Assembly: GCA_019314005.1 (NCBI GenBank)
Contig: JAFDAE010000008.1
Span: 1 to 29,716, forward strand
Length of the DNA: 29,716 nt
Direction: 5' to 3'
Source of the DNA: Deltaproteobacteria bacterium
Lineage (GTDB): Bacteria > Desulfobacterota > Desulfobacteria > C00003060 > C00003106
The first letter of the stretch is position 1; every line of letters starts with the position of its first letter. The translations under genes were made by a program, and so were the position numbers. Below, one piece after another: positions 1 to 7,216 of the stretch. The notes beneath the pieces were generated by a model that did no database searches, was not told the DNA's origin, and was given only the letters and a program-made list of their open reading frames with translations.

Positions 1-340
1 CTTCCATCTCTAAATCAGTCGCCGAGAGAGCAGGCGCAAAGCCGCTGCCCTGGCCCAGCATGTTAATGGCCCTACTTCCCGCTGTAGCAGGGACGGCCAA
101 CAGTACCTCTCCCTCGAAATCACCTGTAAATGACTGCTGCACAACTGTAATATCCTTGTCAATTCCTACACGCTGCTCAAGCACTTCAAAAATTTGTGAT
201 TGTGCAATTTCCTGAACGTTCGGCACGTTAAGAGCGACATACGCATTCAGCAATTCCGCCAGAGAAGCAGAAGCACGTCCAAAGCTAATGTTGATTATTT
301 CTTGTAAAGCGGCCTGTCGCAACTCTGTTAGCACTTCCAT
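1..340 (-). CDS. cheC: CheC-like chemotaxis phosphatase (3' end outside window)
   Basis: The reading frame starts at the ATG complementary to 338-340 and runs off the window edge, so only about 113 N-terminal residues are present. The start (MEVLTELRQAALQEIINISF) matches the first CheC/FliY-type phosphatase helix, in which Glu14 and Asn17 form the E-x2-N pair that supports CheY-P hydrolysis. An ASASLAELLN stretch follows, like the ATALSELLN of classical CheC. In this family the enzyme removes phosphate from response regulators. The ATG lies two bases after the stop of the CheY-like gene at 343-708, so the two are almost certainly co-transcribed, a phosphatase with its probable substrate. The second E-x2-N helix cannot be checked here. 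Confidence 0.82.
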   Translation of the reverse strand, partial: MEVLTELRQAALQEIINISFGRASASLAELLNAYVALNVPNVQEIAQSQIFEVLEQRVGIDKDITVVQQSFTGDFEGEVLLAVPATAGSRAINMLGQGSGFAPALSATDLEME

Positions 341-342
341 TT

Positions 343-708
343 TTATAAATACTTCTCCAGTACAGCTGTCATTTTTTCTTGTGATGTAGGTTTCTTAACC
401 ACCTCCAGCGCGCCTAACGCAAATACACGTTCCGCTGCTTTTTGTTGTATATCAGCCGTTACTATTACCACCCTTGCGTCAGGATCCATTTCTCTTAATT
501 TTTCCAATGTTTCAAAACCATCCATGTCGGGCATGGTAAGATCCAACAATACGAGATCGTAAGGGGCCTTACGATAGAAATCTAAACATTTTGTTCCACC
601 ATCCGTCTCCTGCAATTCATATGAATATTGATCGGATGAAGGCAAACATTTTTTTATCATCAGTCTTGACATCATTGAATCATCAACAAGCAAGATTCTC
701 TTCTTCAT
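343..708 (-). CDS. Single-domain CheY-like response regulator
   Basis: A stand-alone receiver domain of 121 residues. Visible features are the acidic pair Asp9-Asp10, phosphoacceptor Asp56 (in LVLLDLTMPDMDG), switch Thr84 (VIVTAD) and conserved Lys106 before Pro (KKP). The start is taken as the ATG at 708: an AGAAGGG Shine-Dalgarno lies about 9 bases upstream. A GTG three codons earlier would fall inside that ribosome binding site, so it is rejected. The stop is two bases before cheC. In the family such proteins relay phosphate from a CheA-type kinase to a motor or effector; here the partner could be the CheA encoded at 9508-11625, which is inference. Confidence 0.9.
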   Translation of the reverse strand: MKKRILLVDDSMMSRLMIKKCLPSSDQYSYELQETDGGTKCLDFYRKAPYDLVLLDLTMPDMDGFETLEKLREMDPDARVVIVTADIQQKAAERVFALGALEVVKKPTSQEKMTAVLEKYL

Positions 709-857
709 GTAGAGCACCCTTCTTTTATAATAAATTCTTTTCTACAAAGTTATTTCTAATTAACTCGGCTAAGATATAAAAATCTTAACCAATATAGCTA
801 AAAAACAAGAAAAAATAAGATTAATAGCTTCGTAAAAAGTTATATCTCCTTGTTAGG

Positions 858-886
858 AATATATCAAAAGGAAACAATTCCGTCAA
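858..886 (-). promoter_or_regulatory. Sigma70-type promoter for the cheY-cheC pair
   Basis: On the minus strand a TTGACG -35 box (complement of 881-886) is followed after exactly 17 bases by a TATATT -10 box (complement of 858-863). The surrounding 709-924 stretch is very AT-rich and has no other plausible function. Transcription would begin near 850 and leave a leader of about 140 bases before the ATG at 708. Confidence 0.6.
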
Positions 887-924
887 TATTATAATAATAT
901 GAAATTTTTATAAAACTATAACAC

Positions 925-1458
925 TTACGACACCCGTCTCCTTTTAAGACGAACCCAGGTTGCCTGTGGCCCCTTTTCTCCCTCCTCTTCACAAAATTCA
1001 ACAGAATCACCTTTACGAAGATCTTTATACGAAACGTTTTTTAAGGAATTTTTATGAAAATAAATCTCCCTACCGTCCGCGTTTTGAATAAATCCATAGT
1101 CGCTGTCGGGAACGACTCGATAGACAATCCCTATTGCACACGGTATCTCTTGACGTGTTAAATTCTGTCGTTGTCGATTGTATTCTCTCAATCGACGATC
1201 CAGGTCATCAAAAACCTCGACAATTAGAGGAACAACCAACTCCCCATCCTTTTTTACCACAATAGTATCATCGGGAACTGAAGATACCGCCCGTATTTCA
1301 AAGGCCCCCAACCTGTGATGAGCAGTGGCGATGATAGTTATGCGAAGGTGATGAACAATATATGGATAATGAGATTCAAGACTTGAGACCTCTTCGCCAA
1401 TTTTTTCATCCCATTCTTCAAGCATCTCTGTGTTGCGCGCTTCGATACGAATATCCAT
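925..1458 (-). CDS. Ribosome-hibernation (HPF/RaiA, S30AE) domain fused to a cold-shock domain
   Basis: A 177-residue two-domain protein. Residues 1 to about 100 resemble the S30AE fold of HPF/RaiA proteins (beta-alpha-beta-beta-beta-alpha; ends with a basic DDLDRRLREYNRQRQNL helix). Residues about 109-172 form a cold-shock/OB domain with an RNP1-like DYGFIQ and an RNP2-like IYFHKN. S30AE proteins bind the 30S decoding region to idle ribosomes; cold-shock domains bind single-stranded RNA. The start is well supported by AAAAGGAGG four bases upstream of ATG. The C-terminus is strongly basic (VRLKRRRVS). It is a monocistronic gene divergent from aconitase. This domain pairing occurs in some proteobacteria; the exact role here (ribosome storage, stress) is inferred. 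Confidence 0.85.
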   Translation of the reverse strand: MDIRIEARNTEMLEEWDEKIGEEVSSLESHYPYIVHHLRITIIATAHHRLGAFEIRAVSSVPDDTIVVKKDGELVVPLIVEVFDDLDRRLREYNRQRQNLTRQEIPCAIGIVYRVVPDSDYGFIQNADGREIYFHKNSLKNVSYKDLRKGDSVEFCEEEGEKGPQATWVRLKRRRVS

Positions 1459-1507
1459 ACCGCCTCCTTTTTATGGGGTAATTCAAATTCCTAACTATTA
1501 CTATATT

Positions 1508-1688
1508 GAGGTAGTTTCAAAACGTTCAATTTTGTCTAAGGTCAAGAAAGGCGAAGATTTTAACCACAGGAATACTTGAGGTATTTCGAGGACTAAAATC
1601 TGAGCCTGACGCAGCCTGTCCGCCATCGCTCTCGCTCAGGCGAGGCGGGAGGGAGATTAGGCAAAAGGGGACGTTTTGAAACTACCTC
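1508..1688. repeat. Structured intergenic repeat, family A (copy 1)
   Basis: The ends are an 18 bp perfect inverted repeat, GAGGTAGTTTCAAAACGT at the left and its complement at the right. Inside, AGGCGAAGATTTTA pairs with TAAAATCTGAGCCT, and a small AATAC/GTATT hairpin caps the fold. Copies at 9354-9496 and 12399-12586 share the core (AGGAATAC...GTATTTCGAGG) but have different, still self-complementary stems. This copy carries an extra GC-rich hairpin of about 40 bases (about 1612-1655) lacking in the 9354 copy. It lies between the divergent genes for the HPF-like protein and aconitase. Confidence 0.85.
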
Positions 1689-1771
1689 TATTTTCAAATA
1701 TTACTATCCAAGCTGTCAATAAAAATCCGATGTGTCAGTTCAAAAATAACATGTGCGAGAACAGGCTCACA

Positions 1772-1801
1772 TTGCAATAGTATTGACAACTAATCTATAG
1801 T
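1772..1801 (+). promoter_or_regulatory. Possible sigma70 promoter of the aconitase gene
   Basis: TTGCAA (1772-1777) is followed after 18 bases by TATAGT (1796-1801). A closer match to the -35 consensus, TTGACA at 1783-1788, has no -10 box at usable spacing. The gene's own ribosome binding site, AAGGA at 1847-1851, is seven bases before the ATG. The promoter call is tentative. Confidence 0.3.
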
Positions 1802-1858
1802 ATGAGAAAAATCCTTACTTTCAAAAACCTACAAGACTGTATACTTAAGGAACGCTGA

Positions 1859-3790
1859 ATGGGAAAAAGCCTCACTCGAAAAATTTTAGAATCGCATATG
1901 GCCGCCGGCAAATGGGAGCCGGGGTCTGAAATCGGAATTAAGATCGATCAAACACTCACCCAAGACGCAACCGGGACGATGACCTATCTTCAATTCGAAG
2001 CTATGGGAATCGAGTCAATCAAAACTGAGCTTTCAGTCAGCTATGTGGACCACAACACTATACAGGTCGGATTTGAAAATGCGGATGATCATAAATACCT
2101 TCAGACCGTTGCAGCGCGATACGGTATCATATATTCACGGCCCGGGAACGGTATATGTCACCAGGTTCATTTAGAACGCTTCGGAAGGCCTGGAAAAACT
2201 CTTCTTGGTTCCGACAGTCATACCCCAACGGGCGGTGGGATTGGGATGATCGCCATAGGAGCCGGGGGATTGGATGTGGCGGTTGCAATGGGCGGAGGTC
2301 CTTTCTATACTATCTGCCCCAAGGTATACAATATATATCTTACCGGCAAGTTGAATGACTGGGTCAGCGCCAAAGATGTAGTTTTGAAGATGCTGGAAAT
2401 TTTTACCGTAAAAGGCAATGTAGGTGTTGTCCTGGAATACACCGGGCCTGGAGCGGCAACACTGAGTGTCCCGGAAAGGGCCACTATAACCAATATGGGC
2501 GCTGAAATGGGGGTTACCTGCTCCATCTTTCCATCGGATGCTGAAACAAAGCGTTTCTTAAAAGCACAGGCACGTGAAGATCAATGGATAGAACTCGGGC
2601 CCGATGAAAATGCCGAATACGACAAGGTTGTATCTTTAGAGCTGAACAAGATAGAACCTCTTGCGGCGGCGCCGCACAGCCCCGGCAATATTAAGACCAT
2701 TCAAGAGTTGCAAGGGCTTAAGGTTGACCAGGTTGAGATTGGCTCCTGTACCAATTCCTCGTATAAGGACATGGTAACCGTGTCAAAAATTCTAAAAGGG
2801 AAAACCGCTTATCCCTATCTCTCCTTTGGTGTTGCTCCCGGCTCAAGGCAGGTCATTCAAATGATGGCCAGATCAGGCGCTCTGGCTGATTTGATTGATG
2901 CAGGCGCAAGGATTATGGAAAGCGCATGCGGTTTTTGCATTGGAAACAGTCAAAGCCCTTCCAGCAAGGCTGTTTCACTTCGAACAAGTAACAGGAACTT
3001 TGAAGGTCGCAGCGGCACAAAGGATGCACAGATATATCTCGTAAGTCCCGAAGTGGCGGCAGCAGCGGTAATAACCGGTGAGATCACTGATCCGCGCGAA
3101 CTCGGTATCCCCTACCCTGTTGTTGAGACTCCTTCGGAATTTCTCATCGACGATTCCATGTTTCTTGGCATGGGGCAATCAGATACCTCTGCACAGATCT
3201 TTCGAGGGCCGAATATAGGGGATCCCCCAAAAAATGCGCCGCTTACTGAACAGATCGCGGGAGAAATAACGATCAAGGTCGGTGATAAGATCACGACGGA
3301 TCATATTATGCCGGCAGGCGCCCGTTTAAAATATCGTTCCAATATACCCAAATACGCTGAATTTGTCTTTGAAAATGTCGATTCTACTTTCTCTTCCCGC
3401 TGTATGCAAAACAAGAAACAAGGGAAACACAACATCATTGTCGCGGGATTCAGCTACGGACAGGGCTCTAGCCGTGAGCATGCAGCGCTTTGTCCTATGT
3501 ATCTCGGCATAAAGGCCGTGATCGCACAAAGCTTTGAAAGGATCCATGCCGCCAACTTAATCAACTTCGGCATTATCCCTTTTACCTTTGCCAGAGAAGA
3601 AGACTATGAAAAAATTTCTCAAGGAGACGATATTGAAATTAATAATATCGTAGATCAGCTAAAAAAAGGTAAAGAGATTGTATCGGAAAACAGGACAGCA
3701 GACCTGAAGATTCTCCTTGTCTGTGAACTTTCGGAACGGCAAAGGGGTATACTGTTTGCCGGAGGGTTGTTAAACTATACGGTTAAGTAG
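1859..3790 (+). CDS. Aconitate hydratase (mitochondrial-type, 4Fe-4S)
   Basis: A 643-residue enzyme interconverting citrate, cis-aconitate and isocitrate in the TCA cycle (or its reductive form). Cluster ligands are visible as Cys297 in IGSCTNSSY and Cys357 and Cys360 in SACGFCIGN. Substrate-binding motifs include GSDSHTPTGGG near residue 117 and the C-terminal swivel-domain loop GQGSSREHAAL near 540. The length, shorter than the 890-residue AcnA type, and the order of domains match the mitochondrial/aconitase-X-like bacterial group common in Desulfobacterota. The ATG has AAGGA seven bases upstream. It appears monocistronic: downstream is a large repeat (3800-3996) before tmk. No missing active-site residue was noticed. 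Confidence 0.95.
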   Translation: MGKSLTRKILESHMAAGKWEPGSEIGIKIDQTLTQDATGTMTYLQFEAMGIESIKTELSVSYVDHNTIQVGFENADDHKYLQTVAARYGIIYSRPGNGICHQVHLERFGRPGKTLLGSDSHTPTGGGIGMIAIGAGGLDVAVAMGGGPFYTICPKVYNIYLTGKLNDWVSAKDVVLKMLEIFTVKGNVGVVLEYTGPGAATLSVPERATITNMGAEMGVTCSIFPSDAETKRFLKAQAREDQWIELGPDENAEYDKVVSLELNKIEPLAAAPHSPGNIKTIQELQGLKVDQVEIGSCTNSSYKDMVTVSKILKGKTAYPYLSFGVAPGSRQVIQMMARSGALADLIDAGARIMESACGFCIGNSQSPSSKAVSLRTSNRNFEGRSGTKDAQIYLVSPEVAAAAVITGEITDPRELGIPYPVVETPSEFLIDDSMFLGMGQSDTSAQIFRGPNIGDPPKNAPLTEQIAGEITIKVGDKITTDHIMPAGARLKYRSNIPKYAEFVFENVDSTFSSRCMQNKKQGKHNIIVAGFSYGQGSSREHAALCPMYLGIKAVIAQSFERIHAANLINFGIIPFTFAREEDYEKISQGDDIEINNIVDQLKKGKEIVSENRTADLKILLVCELSERQRGILFAGGLLNYTVK

Positions 3791-3799
3791 CAAGCAAGA

Positions 3800-3996
3800 A
3801 AATCCGAAATCCGAAGCACGAAATCCGAAACAATTTCAAATGACAAAAATTCAAAAACCGAAACACTATGATTTGGAAGATCGTACTTTTCATTTGCAGG
3901 GAATACAGTACTGCATAAGGTTGAATAATGTTTTGAAAATTTGAAATTTGAATTTAGGAATTTGTTTCGGATTTCGATATTCGAATTTCGGATTTA
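3800..3996. repeat. Large palindrome-ended repeat, family D (copy 1)
   Basis: The outer arms are built from AATCCGAA words (AATCCGAAATCCGAAGCACG at left, ATTCGAATTTCGGATTT at right). The centre holds a non-palindromic core, GAATACAGTACTGC followed by TTGAATAA and GTTTTGAAAATTT. The same core occurs in opposite orientation at 14929-15145 and 17962-18172. It fills the gap between aconitase and tmk; no coding potential was seen. Confidence 0.88.
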
Positions 3997-4055
3997 TTTT
4001 AGTTATTTTCACATTAACTTTAAGCTTATCTAACGTCTCTGATAACATAAGGCTT

Positions 4056-4700
4056 ATGTTCATTACTTTTGAAGGAATAGAGGGGTGTGGTAAGAGCACT
4101 CAGGTCCGACTCCTGGCGGATTTTTTTAAAAAAAATTCGCGTGATTTTATTGTCACAAAAGAACCAGGGGGCACTGAAATCGGCACAAAGATTCGGTCGA
4201 TCCTTCTCAATTCTGTTAACGCTAAGATAAATCCGCTAACAGAGATCCTCCTCTACGAAGCCGACCGGGCGCAACACGTAGAAGAGATCATACGTCCTTC
4301 ACTTGAAGCCGGGAAAATAGTGCTATGCGACCGCTTTTTTGACGCCACTGTCGTCTATCAGGGCTATGCAAGGGGATTAGGGTTAGACCTTATTAATTGC
4401 CTCCATGAAAACCTCTTAAAAGGTTTGAAACCGGATCTGACCATCATTTCAGATTGTCCTGTAGCGATTGGACTGAAGCGCGCATGGGAGCGCATAGCCG
4501 ATGCTCCGGACAATGCCAAAGAAGATCGTTTTGAAAAGGAAGCCATTAGCTTTCACGAAAAAATACGTCAGGGATATTTAAGGCTGGCGAGTATGGAACC
4601 GGAACGATTTCAGGTAATAGATGCCACCCAAGAAATCTCTGTAATACACGATGCTATCGTACGGATTGTAACTGCTCATGAAAAAACGCCCAAAATATGA
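4056..4700 (+). CDS. tmk: Thymidylate kinase (dTMP kinase)
   Basis: A 214-residue P-loop kinase that phosphorylates dTMP to dTDP for DNA synthesis. It begins MFITFEGIEGCGKST, with the Walker A loop at residues 7-15, and has the DR-x-F-D nucleoside-binding motif (CDRFFDATVVYQGYARGL) at about 90-107. The ATG at 4056 is chosen because the open frame upstream (from 3948) is made of family D repeat and is unlike any kinase N-terminus. No strong Shine-Dalgarno is visible (TAAGG close to the ATG). The last 23 bases overlap the J-domain gene, suggesting translational coupling in a three-gene operon with it and the TIGR00725 gene. Confidence 0.95.
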   Translation: MFITFEGIEGCGKSTQVRLLADFFKKNSRDFIVTKEPGGTEIGTKIRSILLNSVNAKINPLTEILLYEADRAQHVEEIIRPSLEAGKIVLCDRFFDATVVYQGYARGLGLDLINCLHENLLKGLKPDLTIISDCPVAIGLKRAWERIADAPDNAKEDRFEKEAISFHEKIRQGYLRLASMEPERFQVIDATQEISVIHDAIVRIVTAHEKTPKI

Positions 4701-5016
4701 CGTGATTAGAGAAGCGCTGGATATCCTCGGTCTTCCGGAAAGGGCAACCATGAAAACAATCAGATTCTCCTACAAAGAATTGATTAAAAAATGGCATCCA
4801 GATACATGCGGTGAAGAAAGTGAAAAATGTAAGGCGATGACACAAAAGATTATCAGAGCGTATAAAATTCTTCTTAGTTATTGTAACAACTATCCTTATT
4901 CCTTTACCAAGGAAGCAGTAAATGCCACTCTCTCTCCGGAAGAATGGTTTTTTGAACGATTCGGAGAAGATCCTCTCTGGCGCGGTAATAAGGGAAAAGA
5001 GGGTGATGAATCGTAA
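4678..5016 (+). CDS. Small J-domain (DnaJ-like) protein
   Basis: A 112-residue protein consisting almost only of a J domain. Residues 6-65 contain the expected helix II (TIRFSYKELIKKWHPD) with the HPD signature at His40-Asp42, followed by a loop with an extra Cys and helix III (TQKIIRAYKILL). No Gly/Phe region, zinc-finger or client-binding domain is present. The HPD motif is known to stimulate ATP hydrolysis by DnaK-type Hsp70. The short acidic C-terminus (FERFGEDPLWRG) is unassigned. The gene overlaps tmk by 23 bases upstream and the next gene by 11 bases downstream. Its client and purpose are unknown. Confidence 0.85.
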   Translation: MKKRPKYDVIREALDILGLPERATMKTIRFSYKELIKKWHPDTCGEESEKCKAMTQKIIRAYKILLSYCNNYPYSFTKEAVNATLSPEEWFFERFGEDPLWRGNKGKEGDES

Positions 5017-5551
5017 GAGAATAGTGATCGGGGTCATGGGCGGAGGAAATGCCACAGACAAAGACATGGCTACTGCTTACAAATTGGGCGCTCTTATTGG
5101 CAAAGAAGGATGGAGCCTTCTTAACGGAGGTCGACCCGCAGGGATCATGGAGGCATCTGCAAAGGGGGCCAGAGAGCAAGGAGGAATTACTATAGGCATT
5201 CTCCCGGGCACAGACCCCTCCTCTGCATCGGAATATATCGATGTTCCGATTTGCACCGGCATGGGAGACGCACGCAATGTGATTAATGTCCTCTCCAGCG
5301 ACATCATAATAGCATGCCCCGGCTCAGGAGGAACAATCTCGGAAATAGCCCTTGCGCTCAAAAACAAGCGAACAGTCATCCTTCTCAACTTTGATGTAGG
5401 ACCAATATTCGACCGCTATGTTCGTCAAGGTCTCTTGCTGAAAGCGAAAACGCCGGAAGAAGCAATAATTCTAATCAAGAAAATTTTGGCATCAGAGGAC
5501 AGGAATCAGATGACAGAGGGCAGAAGACAGATGACAGAAAATAGAGGATAG
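5006..5551 (+). CDS. TIGR00725-family Rossmann protein (LOG/lysine-decarboxylase-like fold)
   Basis: A 181-residue protein starting MNRKRIVIGVMGGGNATDKD at the ATG at 5006, which overlaps the end of the J-domain gene and follows GAGGGTG. Motifs are a glycine-rich N-terminal nucleotide loop, LLNGGRPAGIMEAS, and ACPGSGGTISEIALAL, equivalent to the PGGxGTxxE active motif of LOG-like phosphoribohydrolases. The biochemical role of this family is not firmly known. Residues from about 163 to the end (EDRNQMTEGRRQMTENRG) are encoded by the GACAGA-type repeat at 5493-5718, so the native C-terminus has been replaced or extended. Third gene of the tmk operon. Confidence 0.85.
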   Translation: MNRKRIVIGVMGGGNATDKDMATAYKLGALIGKEGWSLLNGGRPAGIMEASAKGAREQGGITIGILPGTDPSSASEYIDVPICTGMGDARNVINVLSSDIIIACPGSGGTISEIALALKNKRTVILLNFDVGPIFDRYVRQGLLLKAKTPEEAIILIKKILASEDRNQMTEGRRQMTENRG

Positions 5552-5718
5552 AGGTCAGAAGTTAGATGACAGATGGAAATATCTCACAAATTTAATTTTA
5601 CTTGTGTAAGTTAGCGCTTATTACTATATTCTTTATCGCTGTTTTCTATTCTCTGACTTCTGTTCTCTGTCTTCTGCCCTCTGTCATCTGTCTTCTGTCA
5701 TCTAATTCCTGTCCTCTG
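5493..5718. repeat. GACAGAAG-word inverted repeat spanning two convergent gene ends
   Basis: The left arm begins CAGAGGACAGGAATCAGATG and the right arm is its complement with one change (CAGAGGACAGGAATTAGATG on the minus strand). The arms continue as degenerate GACAGAAG/GATGACAGA words, with an AT-rich centre near 5590-5640. The stop codons of the TIGR00725 gene (5549-5551) and rlmB (5698-5700) both lie inside. A related array is at 26303-26368. Confidence 0.9.
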
Positions 5719-6468
5719 CCTCACAACCTCATAGAGCGCTATGGCCCCGGCGACTGATGCATTCAATGAATCAACATGGCCGGTTTGGGGAATCGACGCC
5801 AAAAAATCGCACTGTTTCCTGACCAATGGGCGTATCCCTTTTTCCTCGTTTCCTATCACCACAGCTACATCCATGTTGAAATCAAGTGAATAAATATCTG
5901 TATTTGATCCCGTAACCATACCAGAAATCCAAATTCCCTTTCTCCTGAGTATCTTCAAGACTTCTGAAATATTAGTTACACATGCTATAAGTGCATGTTC
6001 CATGGCTCCGGCAGAAACCCTTGAAACAGTGGGTGATGGAGAAGCAGCCCGTGTCTTGGTAAGAACAATTCCATGGACACCCGCAGTCAATGCGGTCCGA
6101 ATAAGTGACCCCAAATTCTGAGGATCAACTATATGGTCCAAGACTAAAATGAATGCAGGTTGGATATCGGCAGTTGATTGTTCTAATATGACCGACAGCT
6201 CCACTAAGGGGTAACTGCCGACGCCAGCGGCAATTCCCTGGTGGATGTGGTTGGAAGTACGCTCAAAAATCGCTGTTTCTCCGTACTGAATCGGGATTTG
6301 TCCGGCCTCAGCCAGTTCCATAACGGGCGTCAGCCGTTTTGGGGAGCGCCCCTTGGCGACATATATTTTTTTAAAATTCCTGCGGCCGGCCTTTAAGGCT
6401 TCAAACACTGAATGAATCCCATAGAGAACTTCAGGCATTTTAATTTGTCCGTTGTAGGTAACCGACAT
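5698..6468 (-). CDS. rlmB: 23S rRNA 2'-O-methyltransferase, RlmB-type SpoU/TrmH family
   Basis: A 256-residue SPOUT methyltransferase. An N-terminal substrate-binding domain (MPEVLYGIHSVFEALKAG) precedes the knotted catalytic domain with its three motifs: LDHIVDPQNLGSLIRTA (motif 1, catalytic Arg), VAVVIGNEEKGI (motif 2) and IPQTGHVDSLNASVAGAIAL (motif 3). The family uses SAM to methylate a 23S rRNA ribose; E. coli RlmB acts at Gm2251. The ATG overlaps the stop of the upstream response regulator (TAATG), so the two are coupled. The last six residues (QRTGIR) come from the inverted repeat at 5493-5718. Target position in this organism is inferred. Confidence 0.9.
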   Translation of the reverse strand: MSVTYNGQIKMPEVLYGIHSVFEALKAGRRNFKKIYVAKGRSPKRLTPVMELAEAGQIPIQYGETAIFERTSNHIHQGIAAGVGSYPLVELSVILEQSTADIQPAFILVLDHIVDPQNLGSLIRTALTAGVHGIVLTKTRAASPSPTVSRVSAGAMEHALIACVTNISEVLKILRRKGIWISGMVTGSNTDIYSLDFNMDVAVVIGNEEKGIRPLVRKQCDFLASIPQTGHVDSLNASVAGAIALYEVVRQRTGIR

Positions 6469-7037
6469 TATTCTCCAATTTCAGGATAATGTTTTTTCAA
6501 GCATTCCGGACATATCCCGTGGGAAAAATCTATTTTAGACTTTTTGTGGTGAAAATACTCTTCAACAGAGGACCATGTTTCTTTTTTGTCATCTACTTTA
6601 TGCCGTATTTTTTTGCAATGCATACATATCGGAAGAATAGACTCATATATGTATAACCGTCTTTCATTATTCTTTCTTTCTATGGCTCTTTCAAGAACAA
6701 AGAGAAGAGCTTTCCCCAAGGACTCAGTATTTTTTCTGACAAAATCGTCCGCTCCTGCCCGCATTGCCTCCACTGCTGTATTAATATGTTCTATACCGGA
6801 CAAAACAACTATAGGAATATAATTATTTCGAACCCTGATCTCCCTTATCAACTCCACCCCGTCCATCTCCGGCATGCGTATGTCTGTAATAACAGCATCG
6901 TATTCTGATTCATTCAGCTTTTCCAGCGCCTCTTTGCCGTTCTTGACAGATGTAGCATGATATCCGCCATCTTTCAGCAGGGATGTAACCATGGCTATGA
7001 TTAATATAGAATCATCTGCAATTAAAACATGTTTCAT
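6468..7037 (-). CDS. Response regulator with C-terminal four-cysteine domain
   Basis: Residues 1-120 are a receiver domain (acidic Asp8-Asp9, phosphoacceptor Asp52, Ser80 at the switch position, Lys102). A helical linker (LERAIERKNNERRLYIYES) leads to a compact domain at about 133-186 with CMHC (Cys138, Cys141) and CPEC (Cys176, Cys179), shaped like a zinc ribbon; the context ILPICxxCKKIR...SHGICPEC recurs at the end of many sensory proteins of Desulfobacterota. Zinc binding is inferred. No DNA-binding or enzymatic output domain is present. A GGAAAG Shine-Dalgarno precedes the ATG. The stop overlaps rlmB. The repeat at 7104-7158 separates it from cheB. Confidence 0.85.
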   Translation of the reverse strand: MKHVLIADDSILIIAMVTSLLKDGGYHATSVKNGKEALEKLNESEYDAVITDIRMPEMDGVELIREIRVRNNYIPIVVLSGIEHINTAVEAMRAGADDFVRKNTESLGKALLFVLERAIERKNNERRLYIYESILPICMHCKKIRHKVDDKKETWSSVEEYFHHKKSKIDFSHGICPECLKKHYPEIGE

Positions 7038-7103
7038 AAATATGCTTTCCTTAGAGCCTCTTGAACGGATCTCGTATATGAGATAGTTTTATAGCACACT
7101 CGA

Positions 7104-7158
7104 GAGCTTTGCGTCCAGCGTTCTCACTGCCTAAAAAATGTCATGCTATGCAAAGCTC
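7104..7158. repeat. Short remnant of the structured repeat family A
   Basis: GAGCTTTGC at the left pairs with GCAAAGCTC at the right. The right end, AAAAAATGTCATGCTATGC, closely matches the right end of the copy at 12399-12586 (AAAAATGTCACGTTATGC). The core found in the larger copies is missing. The terminal pair again differs from its relatives while staying complementary. Confidence 0.65.
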
Positions 7159-7216
7159 GGTATAAATTAGGAGGGATCAATAGGAGGCTGTCCGAGCAAG
7201 TCATGACGAGCTTGTT

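Noticed and set aside
1783..1788. Perfect TTGACA upstream of aconitase as a -35 box
   Set aside because: No -10-like hexamer lies 16-18 bases downstream; TTGCAA at 1772 with TATAGT fits better.
3948..4055. N-terminal extension of thymidylate kinase
   Set aside because: The extra codons are encoded by the right arm of the repeat at 3800-3996; the kinase begins at MFITFEG.
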